NCBI GenBank assembly: GCA_047833665.1
Contig: CP181261.1
Location: 1,922,001 to 1,986,000, forward strand
From: Caproicibacter sp047833665
GTDB taxonomy: Bacteria > Bacillota > Clostridia > Oscillospirales > Acutalibacteraceae
Length of the DNA stretch: 64,000 nt
Reading direction: 5' to 3'
The notes under the pieces were generated by a model, which had not been told where the DNA came from, searched no databases, and was given only the letters and a program-made list of their open reading frames with translations. Below, piece after piece: positions 26,125 through 34,854 of this stretch. Position numbers and translations under genes: made by a program. Each line of letters starts with the position of its first letter. The stretch's first letter is position 1.

Positions 26125-26230
26125 GTTCTCTTCTCCTTTGTTCGGTATTGCAAAAATCTATTTTCCTCCGAGATATGTGAAAAATTCGCAAAAATGCCTG
26201 CGGCAACCCTACAAAAGAGCATCTGCAAGC

Positions 26231-26261
26231 AAAAAAGGCTACGCCAATTTTGGCACAGCCT
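26231..26261 (-). terminator. Rho-independent terminator of the SPFH operon
   Basis: On the minus strand AGGCTGTGCCA and TGGCGTAGCCT pair around an AATT loop and are followed by six T. It lies 200 bp after the SPFH gene stop and before purE. Within the 26125-26461 gap I see only this element, a 20-codon reading frame (26282-26344) and AT-rich DNA. Confidence 0.72.
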
Positions 26262-26281
26262 GTAGTTTTATTGTGAAATTT

Positions 26282-26344
26282 TCACACATCCGTTAAACGG
26301 CGCACTGGCAGAATTTTTTTTTGATTCTTTTCAAACACTGCCAT
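26282..26344 (-). CDS. Possible 20-residue microprotein
   Basis: A 20-codon frame starting with ATG GCA and ending in TGA, preceded by GGGAGGTG 6 nt upstream. The peptide MAVFEKNQKKILPVRRLTDV is basic and has no membrane segment. It lies between the SPFH gene and that transcript's terminator, so it could be translated from the same mRNA. Evidence is the strong ribosome site and location only; chance cannot be ruled out. Confidence 0.35.
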   Translation of the reverse strand: MAVFEKNQKKILPVRRLTDV

Positions 26345-26461
26345 AACATGCACCTCCCGAAAACCCAACAGTTTCATTTTAGCCGATATCAAGCCAAAAT
26401 GCAACCGTTTCTATAAGACCTTGCATTTTTTGCACTGTTTGCGGTAAACGCTTCAAAAAGC

Positions 26462-27394
26462 TTACTGTTTTTTAGTTGTTTTGGACATATCTTCGGTTTT
26501 CGGATCATCCACAACCAGTTCTTTAAGAGACGTTGCAAGACCTGCCAAAGACTGAATCTGAGACGGAATAATAATTTTGGTTGCTCTGCCGTCCGCAGCT
26601 TTTTGAAACGCTTCCAAACTCTTGAGCGCAATAACATTTTCCGCCGGATTCGCTTTGTTCAGGAGTTCAATACTGTCTGCCAAAGCTTTCTGAACTAACT
26701 TAATTGCTTCCGCCTGACCTTGAGCTTCCAAAATTTTTGCCTGCTTTTTCGCATCCGCACGCAAAATAGCAGATTCTTTTTCGCCTTCCGCAATCAAAAT
26801 CGCGCTGCGCTTTTCACCTTCAGCCGTCAAAATTTGAGCACGGCGTTCCCGTTCCGCTTTCATCTGCTTTTCCATGGAATCTTGAATTTCCGCCGGCGGA
26901 ATGATATTTTTTAGTTCCACACGGTTAACCTTAATGCCCCATGCATCCGTTGCCTCATCCAAAATAGTTCGAATTTGTGTGTTGATAGTATCTCGCGAAG
27001 TCAGGGTATTATCCAGTTCCAAGTCGCCGATGATATTGCGGAGCGTTGTTGCGGACAAATTTTCAATCGCAGCAAGCGGGCGTTCCACACCATAAGCGTA
27101 AAGTTTCGGATCTGTGATTTGAAAATAAACAACGGTGTCAATCTGCATCGTTACATTATCTTGCGTAATAACAGGCTGAGGCGGGAAATCGATGACCTGT
27201 TCTTTCAGTGATACCTTTTTTGCAATTTTATCAATAAAAGGTACTTTGACATGCAATCCGGTGTTCCATGTCATATGATACGCACCCAAACGTTCCACCA
27301 CATAGGCATGTGCCTGCGGAACCACTTTGATGTTGGAAATTAACAAAATCACAACCAGTAAAATTATTATGATGCCGACAATATAGCCCCCCAT
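26462..27394 (-). CDS. SPFH/Band 7 membrane protein (stomatin-like, QmcA type)
   Basis: Membrane-scaffold protein of the stomatin/prohibitin group. One N-terminal membrane helix (about 3-24), then the Band 7 domain (about 25-190) with VPQAHAYVVERLGAYH and VTMQIDTVVYFQITDP, and a long Ala/Glu-rich coiled coil (about 185-255) with repeated AEGEKxxAIL. Length 310. It follows nfeD by 19 bp; SPFH-NfeD pairs are a standard association in bacteria. Confidence 0.9.
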   Translation of the reverse strand: MGGYIVGIIIILLVVILLISNIKVVPQAHAYVVERLGAYHMTWNTGLHVKVPFIDKIAKKVSLKEQVIDFPPQPVITQDNVTMQIDTVVYFQITDPKLYAYGVERPLAAIENLSATTLRNIIGDLELDNTLTSRDTINTQIRTILDEATDAWGIKVNRVELKNIIPPAEIQDSMEKQMKAERERRAQILTAEGEKRSAILIAEGEKESAILRADAKKQAKILEAQGQAEAIKLVQKALADSIELLNKANPAENVIALKSLEAFQKAADGRATKIIIPSQIQSLAGLATSLKELVVDDPKTEDMSKTTKKQ

Positions 27395-27413
27395 GAATAT
27401 TCCTCCATTTCAA

Positions 27414-27842
27414 TCAATCGTTTTTTAAGCGAACAATCAGTTTTACTCCATCAATAGATTCCACCAATACGCGGGCTCCAACGGGAATGACAGAACCATC
27501 GTAAGACCGCGCCGTCCACACGCTGCCAAGCACATTGACCTGACCGGTCCCCAGCGTGTTGTTGATTTCAGCTGTAACAACAGCAATCTTTCCAAGATAT
27601 CGGTCTGCATTTGTGCCGGTCGTCTTAAAATTCAGAACTTTTTTGACCAAAGGCCTGGTTGCAACCAAAGTTGCGGCAGTCACAAGTGCAAATATCAGGA
27701 TTTGAATGGGAATCGGAGCCCCAAGCAAGCTGCCAATCAGTCCACCGATGCCACCTACGACAAACCAAATGGAAACAAGCTGAGCGGTTGCCGCTTCCAA
27801 AATTCCTGCAAGCACCATCACTGCAATCCAGACAAATGGCAT
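27414..27842 (-). CDS. NfeD family membrane protein
   Basis: Short NfeD-type partner of the SPFH protein: three or four hydrophobic helices (first about 100 residues; VSIWFVVGGIGGLIGSLLGA) and a C-terminal OB fold with LGKIAVVTAEINNTLGTGQV and SVIPVGARVLVESIDGVKL. The ATG at 27842 gives 142 residues. A perfect GGAGG at 27871-27875 is 28 nt upstream of it but exactly 7 nt upstream of an in-frame ATT at 27863, which could be the real start. An IS256-family element is inserted immediately 5' of that GGAGG. Confidence 0.83.
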   Translation of the reverse strand: MPFVWIAVMVLAGILEAATAQLVSIWFVVGGIGGLIGSLLGAPIPIQILIFALVTAATLVATRPLVKKVLNFKTTGTNADRYLGKIAVVTAEINNTLGTGQVNVLGSVWTARSYDGSVIPVGARVLVESIDGVKLIVRLKND

Positions 27843-27875
27843 ATACACATCAGCAGAAAAAATAAAAAAACCTCC

Positions 27876-27883
27876 TTTGATGG
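27876..27883. repeat. Target-site duplication of the IS256-family element, left copy
   Basis: TTTGATGG, repeated at 29216-29223 on the other side of the element. Eight base pairs is a usual duplication length for IS256-family insertions and fixes the ends of the element at 27884 and 29215. Confidence 0.8.
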
Positions 27884-29215
27884 GATAGAGTACAATAAAG
27901 TTCGCAATTTCATAAAGGCATAGAAAAGTCATTGGGACTCCGATAAAATGAATGGTGATAAGACATTCAAAGAAGGAGAGATACCCAATGACTCAAAAAA
28001 AGAATACCACAGATTTGACAGAATTGCTACTAAAATGTATGGCGCAGCCGGATCCAATGCTGTCAATGCTGGAATGGCTGTGTACCCGTCTAATGGAAGC
28101 AGAGGTCTCCGGTATCGTTGGCGCAGAAAAGAATGCACACAATCCGTCCCGCCGTGATTACCGCTGCGGCTATCGGCCACGTCGATTGGATACTCGTATG
28201 GGGACGATGTATCTGATGGTACCAAAACTCCGAAATCAGGGCTATATCCCGTTTTTCGTAACAGAACGCAAGCGCAGTGAAGCAGCGCTGATTCAAGTGG
28301 TTCAAGAAGCGTTTGTGCAGGGTGTATCTACGCGAAAGATGGAGAAACTAGCTCGCAGTCTTGGAATTGAGAATCTTTCCCGCAGTCAAGTCAGTGAAAT
28401 GACGAAAGGCCTTAACGAGCAGGTGCAGTACTTCCGCAGCCGGCCTCTGACGGGTCGCTATCCTGTCATTTGGACAGATGCACTGTATGAAAAAATTCGT
28501 ATGGATGGCCGGGTCGTCAGCATGGCTGTGATGGTAGTTTGCGGCGTCAATGAACAGGGGCATAGGGATATCCTCGCCGTGGAGCCAATGCTCGATGAAT
28601 CCAAAGAAAGTTATTCTCAATTGTTTCAAAGTCTTCTCGATCGTGGTCTGAAAATACCGCTCCTGGTGATTTCAGACGCAAATAAAGGGCTGATTGCAGC
28701 CATCCGTGAGAGTTTTCCGGGAGCCTCTTGGCAACGGTGCAAAGTCCATTTTATGCGAAATATTTTGGCTCATGTACCCCAGAAGGAAAAAGAATCCTTT
28801 GCGGCTCAGTTAAAAGAGATTTGGCTGGCACCTTCCGCTGAAATAGCTAGGCAACGCGCAGAGCAAATATCAGAACAGTATGGAAAACGCTTTCCAAAAG
28901 CAATTGAGCTTCTGCAAGATGGACTGGAAGATTCTCTAGCCTTCTATGCTTTTCCGGAACTCGATGCTCGCAAAATTTCCTCGACCAATATGTTGGAACG
29001 ACTAAACAAGGAAATCCGCCGCAGAACCAGCGTAGTCGGAATATTTCCCAATCCGGATTCCTACCTACGGTTGGTAACAACATGTCTCATGGAATATGCG
29101 GAAGACTGGTCTGTTTCTAGAGCATACTTAAACCCAAAAACCATTCTTTCACTGTTAAACGTAGCCTAATTCATTTTTCGGAGCCCCTAAATTGCGAACT
29201 TCCCTTGACACTAGG
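27884..29215 (+). mobile_element. IS256-family insertion sequence, 1332 bp
   Basis: Complete-looking element bounded by TTTGATGG duplications. The 27-bp ends match imperfectly as inverted repeats, strongest over AAGTTCGCAATTT at the inner side; a second inverted block, GGGACTCCG (27934) against GGGGCTCCG (complement near 29181), lies further in, with 23 extra bp on the left. It carries one transposase gene on the plus strand. It is inserted in the untranslated leader of the nfeD-SPFH operon and opposes it. Confidence 0.88.
27988..29169 (+). CDS. IS256-family (Mutator type) transposase
   Basis: DDE transposase of 393 residues. PVIWTDALYEKIRMDG holds the first Asp, LLVISDANKGLIAAI the second, WQRCKVHFMRNILAHVPQK the C..H motif typical of the family, and TNMLERLNKEIRRRTSVVGI the catalytic Glu. 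No frameshift or stop is seen, so the element may be active. ATG at 27988 is preceded by AAGGAGAG at good spacing. Confidence 0.93.
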   Translation: MTQKKNTTDLTELLLKCMAQPDPMLSMLEWLCTRLMEAEVSGIVGAEKNAHNPSRRDYRCGYRPRRLDTRMGTMYLMVPKLRNQGYIPFFVTERKRSEAALIQVVQEAFVQGVSTRKMEKLARSLGIENLSRSQVSEMTKGLNEQVQYFRSRPLTGRYPVIWTDALYEKIRMDGRVVSMAVMVVCGVNEQGHRDILAVEPMLDESKESYSQLFQSLLDRGLKIPLLVISDANKGLIAAIRESFPGASWQRCKVHFMRNILAHVPQKEKESFAAQLKEIWLAPSAEIARQRAEQISEQYGKRFPKAIELLQDGLEDSLAFYAFPELDARKISSTNMLERLNKEIRRRTSVVGIFPNPDSYLRLVTTCLMEYAEDWSVSRAYLNPKTILSLLNVA

Positions 29216-29223
29216 TTTGATGG
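29216..29223. repeat. Target-site duplication of the IS256-family element, right copy
   Basis: TTTGATGG, identical to 27876-27883; see the left copy. Confidence 0.8.
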
Positions 29224-29251
29224 TCACATGTGTGAAAAAGCGTTGTTATAA

Positions 29252-29280
29252 ATTATAGTAACATAAAATTCTTTTGATAA
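29252..29280 (-). promoter_or_regulatory. Stranded promoter of the nfeD-SPFH operon
   Basis: Minus-strand TTATCA (29280-29275), 17-bp spacer and TATAAT (29257-29252), predicted start near 29245. Removing the IS256 element would put this promoter about 50 bp before the GGAGG of nfeD. The insertion now separates promoter and gene by 1.3 kb. Confidence 0.55.
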
Positions 29281-29286
29281 CAATAT

Positions 29287-29313
29287 AAAAAAAGAAATGC
29301 CCGCACTTTTCTT
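29287..29313 (-). terminator. Probable terminator after comEA-like gene
   Basis: A weak AT-rich hairpin (GAAAAGTG / CATTTC) on the minus strand directly followed by seven T, 8 bp after the stop. It overlaps the upstream edge of the nfeD promoter region. Confidence 0.4.
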
Positions 29314-29320
29314 TGCTGTG

Positions 29321-29773
29321 TCATTGTACCGTAATCGAGTCGCGTATATGCTCGAAGATGATATCACCAATTCCGGAAACATTTTTTATTTCTTCTGTGG
29401 AGCGAAAAGGCCCATTCGCTTCGCGGTAATCCACAATACGCTGTGCAAGCACTTTTCCAATACCGTCCAACCCGTCTTGAAGTTCCTGCGCGGACGCTGT
29501 GTTGATATTAATTTTATTTTCTAGGCGCGATACCGTAGGTGTACTTGGGAAAACAGTACTTGGCTGATCCTGCGGCAGAACGACAGATGAGGAAAATTGG
29601 GTAACGTCTGCACTCTCTCCTAAAAAAGCGGATGAAGCAGATGCAAAAGAAGAAGTCTGCTTCCATACAATCGTTGCATCCGGCACATAAAAAGCATTGT
29701 AACCAATCATTACTGCACAGACAATAGAGGCCAACAAAATTAAAAGCTTTTTTTGCCGCGATTCCTCATCCAT
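29321..29773 (-). CDS. ComEA-like helix-hairpin-helix protein
   Basis: Membrane-anchored DNA-binding protein resembling competence protein ComEA. One N-terminal helix (about 9-28), a Ser/Pro-rich linker (about 40-85), then two HhH motifs: KININTASAQELQDGLDGIG and FRSTEEIKNVSGIGDIIFEH. The SLBB domain of full-length ComEA is missing (150 against about 200 residues), so DNA uptake is only inferred. It is the last gene of the lspA-rluD unit. Confidence 0.82.
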   Translation of the reverse strand: MDEESRQKKLLILLASIVCAVMIGYNAFYVPDATIVWKQTSSFASASSAFLGESADVTQFSSSVVLPQDQPSTVFPSTPTVSRLENKININTASAQELQDGLDGIGKVLAQRIVDYREANGPFRSTEEIKNVSGIGDIIFEHIRDSITVQ

Positions 29774-29798
29774 TGCGGTGCTTCCTCCCGACTAAGGT

Positions 29799-30716
29799 TT
29801 ACAATGGGGTCAGTCGATTTAAAAAACGAGTGAAATAATCCGGCAGTTCGCTGGTAAATTCTAAATACCGTCCGTCACGCGGATGGCGAAAGCCGATAAC
29901 CTTCGCATGCAGGCATTGACCATTTAAACCCGGTGCCGATTTTTTCGGCCCGTACACAGGGTCGCCCGCCACGGGGTGGCCGAGATATGCCATATGCACG
30001 CGAATTTGGTGCGTCCGTCCGGTTTCAAGTTTCAAGCGCACATGGGTAAATCCCCGGTATCTCGCGAGAACCTGAAAATGAGTCACAGCATTTCTGGAAT
30101 GCTGCTCCGTCACCGCCATTTTTTTGCGGTCGACAGGATGGCGGCCGATGGGTGCATCAACCGTACCGCTGTCTTCTTTTAGATTTCCATGCAGCACCGC
30201 CTCATAAATTCGAGTAAAACTGTGCTCCTTAATTTGTGCCGCAAGATTCTGATGGGCAAAGTCATTCTTCGCCACAATAAGCAGCCCGCTTGTGTCCTTA
30301 TCAGTCCGGTGCAGGATTCCCGGCCGCAGCACACCGTTAATGCCGGAAAGAGACGTTCCGCAATGCGCCAGCAGGGCATTGACCAGCGTTTTGTTCGGAT
30401 GCCCCGGCGCCGGATGGACCACCATGCCCTGTGGTTTGTTCACTACCAGCAGATCTTCATCCTCATAAGCGATATCCAGCGGTATGTCCTCCGGCAAGAC
30501 TTCAAGCGGTATCGGATCCGGAATTTGAATTTCCAGCCGGTCGCCCGCGGCACAGCGGTAACTTTTGCTTAAAGGGCGGCCATCTTTTGTAACAAGTCCT
30601 TTTTCAATCCATTTTTCTGCTGCAGAACGGGTCAGGCCTTTAATATTTAGGCTGAGGAATTTATCCAGCCGCAGACCTTTTTGGCTTTCTCCCACAATTT
30701 TATGCTGAATTTCCAT
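29799..30716 (-). CDS. RluD-family 23S rRNA pseudouridine synthase
   Basis: S4 domain (about 14-60; RLDKFLSLNIKGLTRSAAEK) followed by the pseudouridine synthase core. The catalytic Asp is in GILHRTDKDTSGLLIVAKN, and VNKPQGMVVHPAPGHPNKTL and RLKLETGRTHQIRVHMAYLG are the other family motifs. Length 305 is usual for RluD/YlyB. It follows lspA by 3 bp, the order found throughout Firmicutes. Confidence 0.93.
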   Translation of the reverse strand: MEIQHKIVGESQKGLRLDKFLSLNIKGLTRSAAEKWIEKGLVTKDGRPLSKSYRCAAGDRLEIQIPDPIPLEVLPEDIPLDIAYEDEDLLVVNKPQGMVVHPAPGHPNKTLVNALLAHCGTSLSGINGVLRPGILHRTDKDTSGLLIVAKNDFAHQNLAAQIKEHSFTRIYEAVLHGNLKEDSGTVDAPIGRHPVDRKKMAVTEQHSRNAVTHFQVLARYRGFTHVRLKLETGRTHQIRVHMAYLGHPVAGDPVYGPKKSAPGLNGQCLHAKVIGFRHPRDGRYLEFTSELPDYFTRFLNRLTPL

Positions 30717-30719
30717 ATT

Positions 30720-31205
30720 TTATTTAGACCTTGACCGCAAAACTTTTTCCGCACCATGCCGATCTTCCATGAAAAACAGGACATGAATCATTAGAAATAT
30801 TGTTCCCACGGTGACACAGCAGTCCGCAAAATTGAAAATCGCTGCAAAGAAAGATACATGAATGTAGTCCACAACATATCCATGCAAAACACGGTCGATG
30901 AGATTTCCCATTCCACCGCCGACAATTAAAGCGGAAGCCGCGTAAGAAAAAAATTCATGGTGCGGATACCGAAACAGCGCATAGATAATCAGCGCACATA
31001 TGACCACGGTAATTCCGACGAATATCCATCTTTGATTCTGCAGGATACTGAAGGCCGCTCCTCTATTTTCCACATATTGAAACGATAACAAACCATTGAT
31101 AACTGTTTTGATTCCATCCGGCTTTAAGTATTCAACTACCAGAAGTTTTAAAATTTGGTCAATTGCAATAAACAAAGCCGACAGCAGCAATATAATTAAT
31201 GGCAA
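30720..31205 (-). CDS. lspA: Lipoprotein signal peptidase (signal peptidase II)
   Basis: Four-helix membrane aspartyl protease that removes lipoprotein signal peptides after lipidation; it would process the lipoprotein at 13.7 kb. VENRGAAFSILQNQ, then the catalytic Asp region GGGMGNLIDRVLHGYVVDYI and NFADCCVTVGT with the second Asp. Length 161 is typical. Start of the lspA-rluD-comEA unit. Confidence 0.95.
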   Translation of the reverse strand: MPLIILLLSALFIAIDQILKLLVVEYLKPDGIKTVINGLLSFQYVENRGAAFSILQNQRWIFVGITVVICALIIYALFRYPHHEFFSYAASALIVGGGMGNLIDRVLHGYVVDYIHVSFFAAIFNFADCCVTVGTIFLMIHVLFFMEDRHGAEKVLRSRSK

Positions 31206-31296
31206 ATAAACATCTCCTTTAATAAATATACACTGTTTATTATAATGGCACGTTCATAGTTTGTCCATATAAAAATTGGAATCCAAACTGAGCAGA

Positions 31297-31339
31297 CAAA
31301 AAGCCGTACCGAACAGCCAACCAGACTGCCGGCACGGCT
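31297..31339 (-). terminator. Rho-independent terminator after ileS
   Basis: AGCCGTGCCG and CGGTACGGCT pair on the minus strand (one mismatch, longer loop), followed by five T; 23 bp after the ileS stop. Confidence 0.72.
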
Positions 31340-31361
31340 CTATGATGGATAGTTTATCTCA

Positions 31362-34148
31362 TTATTTCAATACTTTCGCACAACGTGCGCAGATATCCGG
31401 ATGTTCCGGATCACTGCCAACAGTATCACTATAACACCAGCAACGGGCGCATTTTTCTCCGTGTGCATGCTGTACTGTAACAGAAAGTTCCGGTAGGTCT
31501 TCTCCTTTGAATGTGCCGACGCCTTCGCTGAGCACCTCCACACCGGAGACAATCAGAACCGTCTGCAATTCGTCTTCCACCGATTTTACGAAATCGTAAA
31601 GTTCTCCCGTGCAGTACAGCTGAACTGTCGCATCAAGTGACGAGCCAATCGTTTTTTCCTTGCGGGCGATTTCCAGTGCCTTTTTGACTTCATCGCGAAT
31701 GCGGTGAATGCGATCCCACTTGGCAATAAAGTCCTCATCAGCCTTCACGTCCACAGGAGTCGGCATATCATTGAGCAGAACATGCTCGGCATTTTCACTG
31801 CTCAAATGCGGCATGCTGTGCCAAATTTCATCCGATGTAAACCCTAGAATCGGGGCGATGAGCCGAGTTAAACCGGAAAGAATTTGGAACATCGCAGTTT
31901 GCGCTGCACGGCGTTCCTTACAATCCGCCTTTTCCACATACAAGCGATCCTTCAGAACATCAAGGTAGAAGTTGGACATATCTACCACGCAGAAATTATG
32001 AATAGCGTGATACGCAACATGGAACTCGAACACCTTATATGCCTCGTCAACCTCGCGGATCAACTCGTTGAAACGATTGAGTGCCCAACGGTCAATCGGC
32101 AAAAGCGAATCAACCGAAACCATATCTTGATTCGGATTAAAATCAAACAGGTTGCCGAGAATAAATCTGGCAGTATTACGAATTTTGCGGTAGGCGTCGG
32201 AAAGCTGTTTCAAAATTTCATTGGAGATGCGGACATCCGACTGATAGTCACTGGAGGCAACCCAAAGGCGAAGAATATCAGCGCCGTACTTCTGAACAAC
32301 CTCTGCAGGGGCAATACCGTTTCCAAGGGATTTTGACATCTTGCGTCCCTCTAGATCGATCACCATGCCATGCGTCAGCACAGTTTTATAGGGAGCCTGC
32401 CCCTTCCAAGCAACACTGGTCAGCAATGAGGACTGGAACCATCCGCGATATTGGTCGTTGCCTTCCAGATAAAGCTCCGCCGGCCAATGCTGATCTTCTC
32501 GGCTTGTCAGCACTGCGGCATGACTGCAGCCGGAATCAAACCAAACATCCATGACGTCCATTTCTTTGGTAAATTCCGTGCATCCGCACTCACAACGCGT
32601 TCCTTCCGGCAAAAGTTCCTTTGCAGAGTGACTGAACCATGCATTGGAGCCTTCCTTGCGGAAAACGGAAGCAACAGCGTCAATACTCTCGCGGGTAATC
32701 AATTCTTTTCCGCAGTCTTTGCAGTAGAAGATCGGAATTGGAACACCCCACAAGCGCTGACGGGAAATGCACCAGTCTTTGCGGTCACGAACCATCGACG
32801 CAATACGATCGCGGCCCCATTTGGGAATCCACTGAACTTTGTCAATTTCCTCAATCGTTTTATCTTTAAACGCTTCTACGGAACAGAACCATTGCTCTGT
32901 AGCACGGAACAAAACAGGACTCTTACAGCGCCAGCAGTGCGGATATTGGTGAATAATGTGTTTGACAGCAAGCAGAGCACCGATTTCCTTCAGATAATCC
33001 CGAATTGCCACATTTGCTTCGTCCGTTGTCAATCCCTCAAAACGTTTTCCTGCCTCCGCAGTCATTCTGCCTTGGCTGTCCACGGGAACAATGACGGGGA
33101 TTTCCGGATAATTATTATGGCAAACATCATAGTCTTCCACACCGTGTCCGGGAGCTGTGTGAACGCATCCGGTACCGCTTTCAAGTGTAACGTGGTCGCC
33201 GAGGATAATCGGGGACGGACGGTCAATGAACGGATGAACCGTTTTAATATATTCGAGTTCACTGCCTTTAAATTTAGCAATCTCTTCATATTCGCTGATA
33301 TCGGCTTCCTGCATGGTTGCTTCTGTCAGCGCTGAAGCCAAAACATAATATTCGTCTCCCGCTTTAATCAGGGAATAATCGAAATTCGGACCAAGACAAA
33401 TTGCAGTATTGGCCGGTATAGTCCATGTCGTTGTGGTCCAAATGACAAAATACGTTTTGGAAAGGTCTGCTCCTTTTGCTGTGAACAAACCCTTATCGTC
33501 CGTTACTCGGAATTTTACGTAGATGGAGTCGCAGGGGTCTTCGCTATACTCAATTTCAGCCTCCGCAAGTGCCGTTTCATCATGCGGACACCAATAAACC
33601 GGTTTTAAGCCCTTATAGATATAGCCTTTTAACGCCATATCCCCAAATACCTCAATCTGCTTTGCTTCAAACTCCGGGCTGAGTGTTTTATAAGGGTTGT
33701 CCCAATTGCCGATAATTCCAAGGCGTTGGAACTGCTCCGTCATACCCTTCACATGTGTGAGCGCAAAATTTTTGCATTGGTCGCGGAAATGAACGGGATC
33801 ATCGCTTCGGCTGTCCAGCCCGACACTGTCGATTGCCTTACGTTCAATGGGCAGACCATGCGTGTCCCAGCCGGGAACATAAGGGGCTTTGTATCCGGCC
33901 ATATTATGGTACCGAACAATGATGTCCTTTAATATCTTATTGAGAGCTGTCCCCAAATGGATGTTTCCGTTCGCATACGGCGGACCGTCATGGAGAACAT
34001 ACAGAGGACGGCCTTCATTTTTCTTCATCAATTTATCATAAATGTTATCTTCTTGCCATTTTTCAAGCATAGCCGGTTCCCGTTTCGGCAAACCAGCCTG
34101 CATGGGAAATTGAGTTTTTGGTAGGTTTAGGGTATTTTTATAATCCAT
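31362..34148 (-). CDS. ileS: Isoleucyl-tRNA synthetase
   Basis: Class I synthetase with editing domain. DGPPYANGNIHLGTALNKIL holds the HIGH-type motif, WTTTTWTIPANTAICLGPN is the editing CP1 region, GRKMSKSLGNGI the KMSKS motif, and CxxC pairs at the C-terminus (ARCWCYS, CARCAKVLK) bind zinc. The 928-residue bacterial short form is expected for Firmicutes. No T-box precedes it: only 42 bp separate it from the divIVA-like gene. Confidence 0.97.
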   Translation of the reverse strand: MDYKNTLNLPKTQFPMQAGLPKREPAMLEKWQEDNIYDKLMKKNEGRPLYVLHDGPPYANGNIHLGTALNKILKDIIVRYHNMAGYKAPYVPGWDTHGLPIERKAIDSVGLDSRSDDPVHFRDQCKNFALTHVKGMTEQFQRLGIIGNWDNPYKTLSPEFEAKQIEVFGDMALKGYIYKGLKPVYWCPHDETALAEAEIEYSEDPCDSIYVKFRVTDDKGLFTAKGADLSKTYFVIWTTTTWTIPANTAICLGPNFDYSLIKAGDEYYVLASALTEATMQEADISEYEEIAKFKGSELEYIKTVHPFIDRPSPIILGDHVTLESGTGCVHTAPGHGVEDYDVCHNNYPEIPVIVPVDSQGRMTAEAGKRFEGLTTDEANVAIRDYLKEIGALLAVKHIIHQYPHCWRCKSPVLFRATEQWFCSVEAFKDKTIEEIDKVQWIPKWGRDRIASMVRDRKDWCISRQRLWGVPIPIFYCKDCGKELITRESIDAVASVFRKEGSNAWFSHSAKELLPEGTRCECGCTEFTKEMDVMDVWFDSGCSHAAVLTSREDQHWPAELYLEGNDQYRGWFQSSLLTSVAWKGQAPYKTVLTHGMVIDLEGRKMSKSLGNGIAPAEVVQKYGADILRLWVASSDYQSDVRISNEILKQLSDAYRKIRNTARFILGNLFDFNPNQDMVSVDSLLPIDRWALNRFNELIREVDEAYKVFEFHVAYHAIHNFCVVDMSNFYLDVLKDRLYVEKADCKERRAAQTAMFQILSGLTRLIAPILGFTSDEIWHSMPHLSSENAEHVLLNDMPTPVDVKADEDFIAKWDRIHRIRDEVKKALEIARKEKTIGSSLDATVQLYCTGELYDFVKSVEDELQTVLIVSGVEVLSEGVGTFKGEDLPELSVTVQHAHGEKCARCWCYSDTVGSDPEHPDICARCAKVLK

Positions 34149-34190
34149 TGGTTGACTCTCTCCTTAAGATTTTAGAATTTAAGCATTCTT

Positions 34191-34838
34191 TTAGTTCTGA
34201 TCCGGCTCGGCTTCAAAGCACGAAATGTCCGCCTGGAACATATTCTTTACTTCCTGCTCGGTCTCGGTTTCCGTCATGCTTTTCGGCTCCGGATCAGGCT
34301 CTGATACAGCAGGCACCGCAACAGTGCTTTCCTGCTTAACATCTGGCTTGTCGGAAGGCAAAGCATCAATAAGCGTAAGATGTTCCTTGTAAGCGGCAAG
34401 CAAACGGGAACGAAAATCTGAAACAGCTTTTTGCAGACGTTCCATTTCCCTTTTTTGTGCTATGGTTTTTTCTTTTGCTTCCTGTTCGATATGCTCCGCT
34501 TTCAAATTCGCATCCTTAAGAATAATCTCCGCTCTATGGCGTGCTTCGCGGATGGAGGCATCTCCAACCTTCTGGGCACTGATTAAAGCGTTTTTAATTT
34601 CATCTTCCTGAGACCGGAATTCTTCTACCTTATCAGCGAGAATTTTAACTTTTTCCGTCAGCTGTTGATTTTCTTCCTTTAATTTTTCAATCAGTTCCGC
34701 CTGTTCGATTTCTTTTTTCTGCATTTGCTCGACAGTGTCCCGGACCTGTTCAATAAAAACGTCCACATCATCGGTTTTATATCCTGAAAAACCGGATTTG
34801 CGAAAGCTGACATTGATAATGTCATTCATTGAGAGCAT
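34191..34838 (-). CDS. divIVA: DivIVA-domain protein
   Basis: Membrane-curvature-binding coiled-coil protein that marks poles and septa. The DivIVA N-terminal motif is present (FRKSGFSGYKTDDVDVFIEQ), followed by a long coiled coil (about 40-150) and an acidic, proline-containing tail (about 165-215) that differs from Bacillus DivIVA. ATG at 34838 has GGGGTG 8 nt upstream. Order sepF-ylmH-divIVA-ileS is conserved in Firmicutes. Confidence 0.9.
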   Translation of the reverse strand: MLSMNDIINVSFRKSGFSGYKTDDVDVFIEQVRDTVEQMQKKEIEQAELIEKLKEENQQLTEKVKILADKVEEFRSQEDEIKNALISAQKVGDASIREARHRAEIILKDANLKAEHIEQEAKEKTIAQKREMERLQKAVSDFRSRLLAAYKEHLTLIDALPSDKPDVKQESTVAVPAVSEPDPEPKSMTETETEQEVKNMFQADISCFEAEPDQN

Positions 34839-34854
34839 AACAAACACACCCCTA

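Noticed and set aside
26125..26230. Purine riboswitch or other leader control for the pur operon
   Set aside because: No conserved aptamer core or three-way junction pattern could be found, only the ribosome site.
32451..33335. Long plus-strand frame of 294 codons
   Set aside because: Antisense to the conserved ileS core; no ribosome site and no recognisable product.
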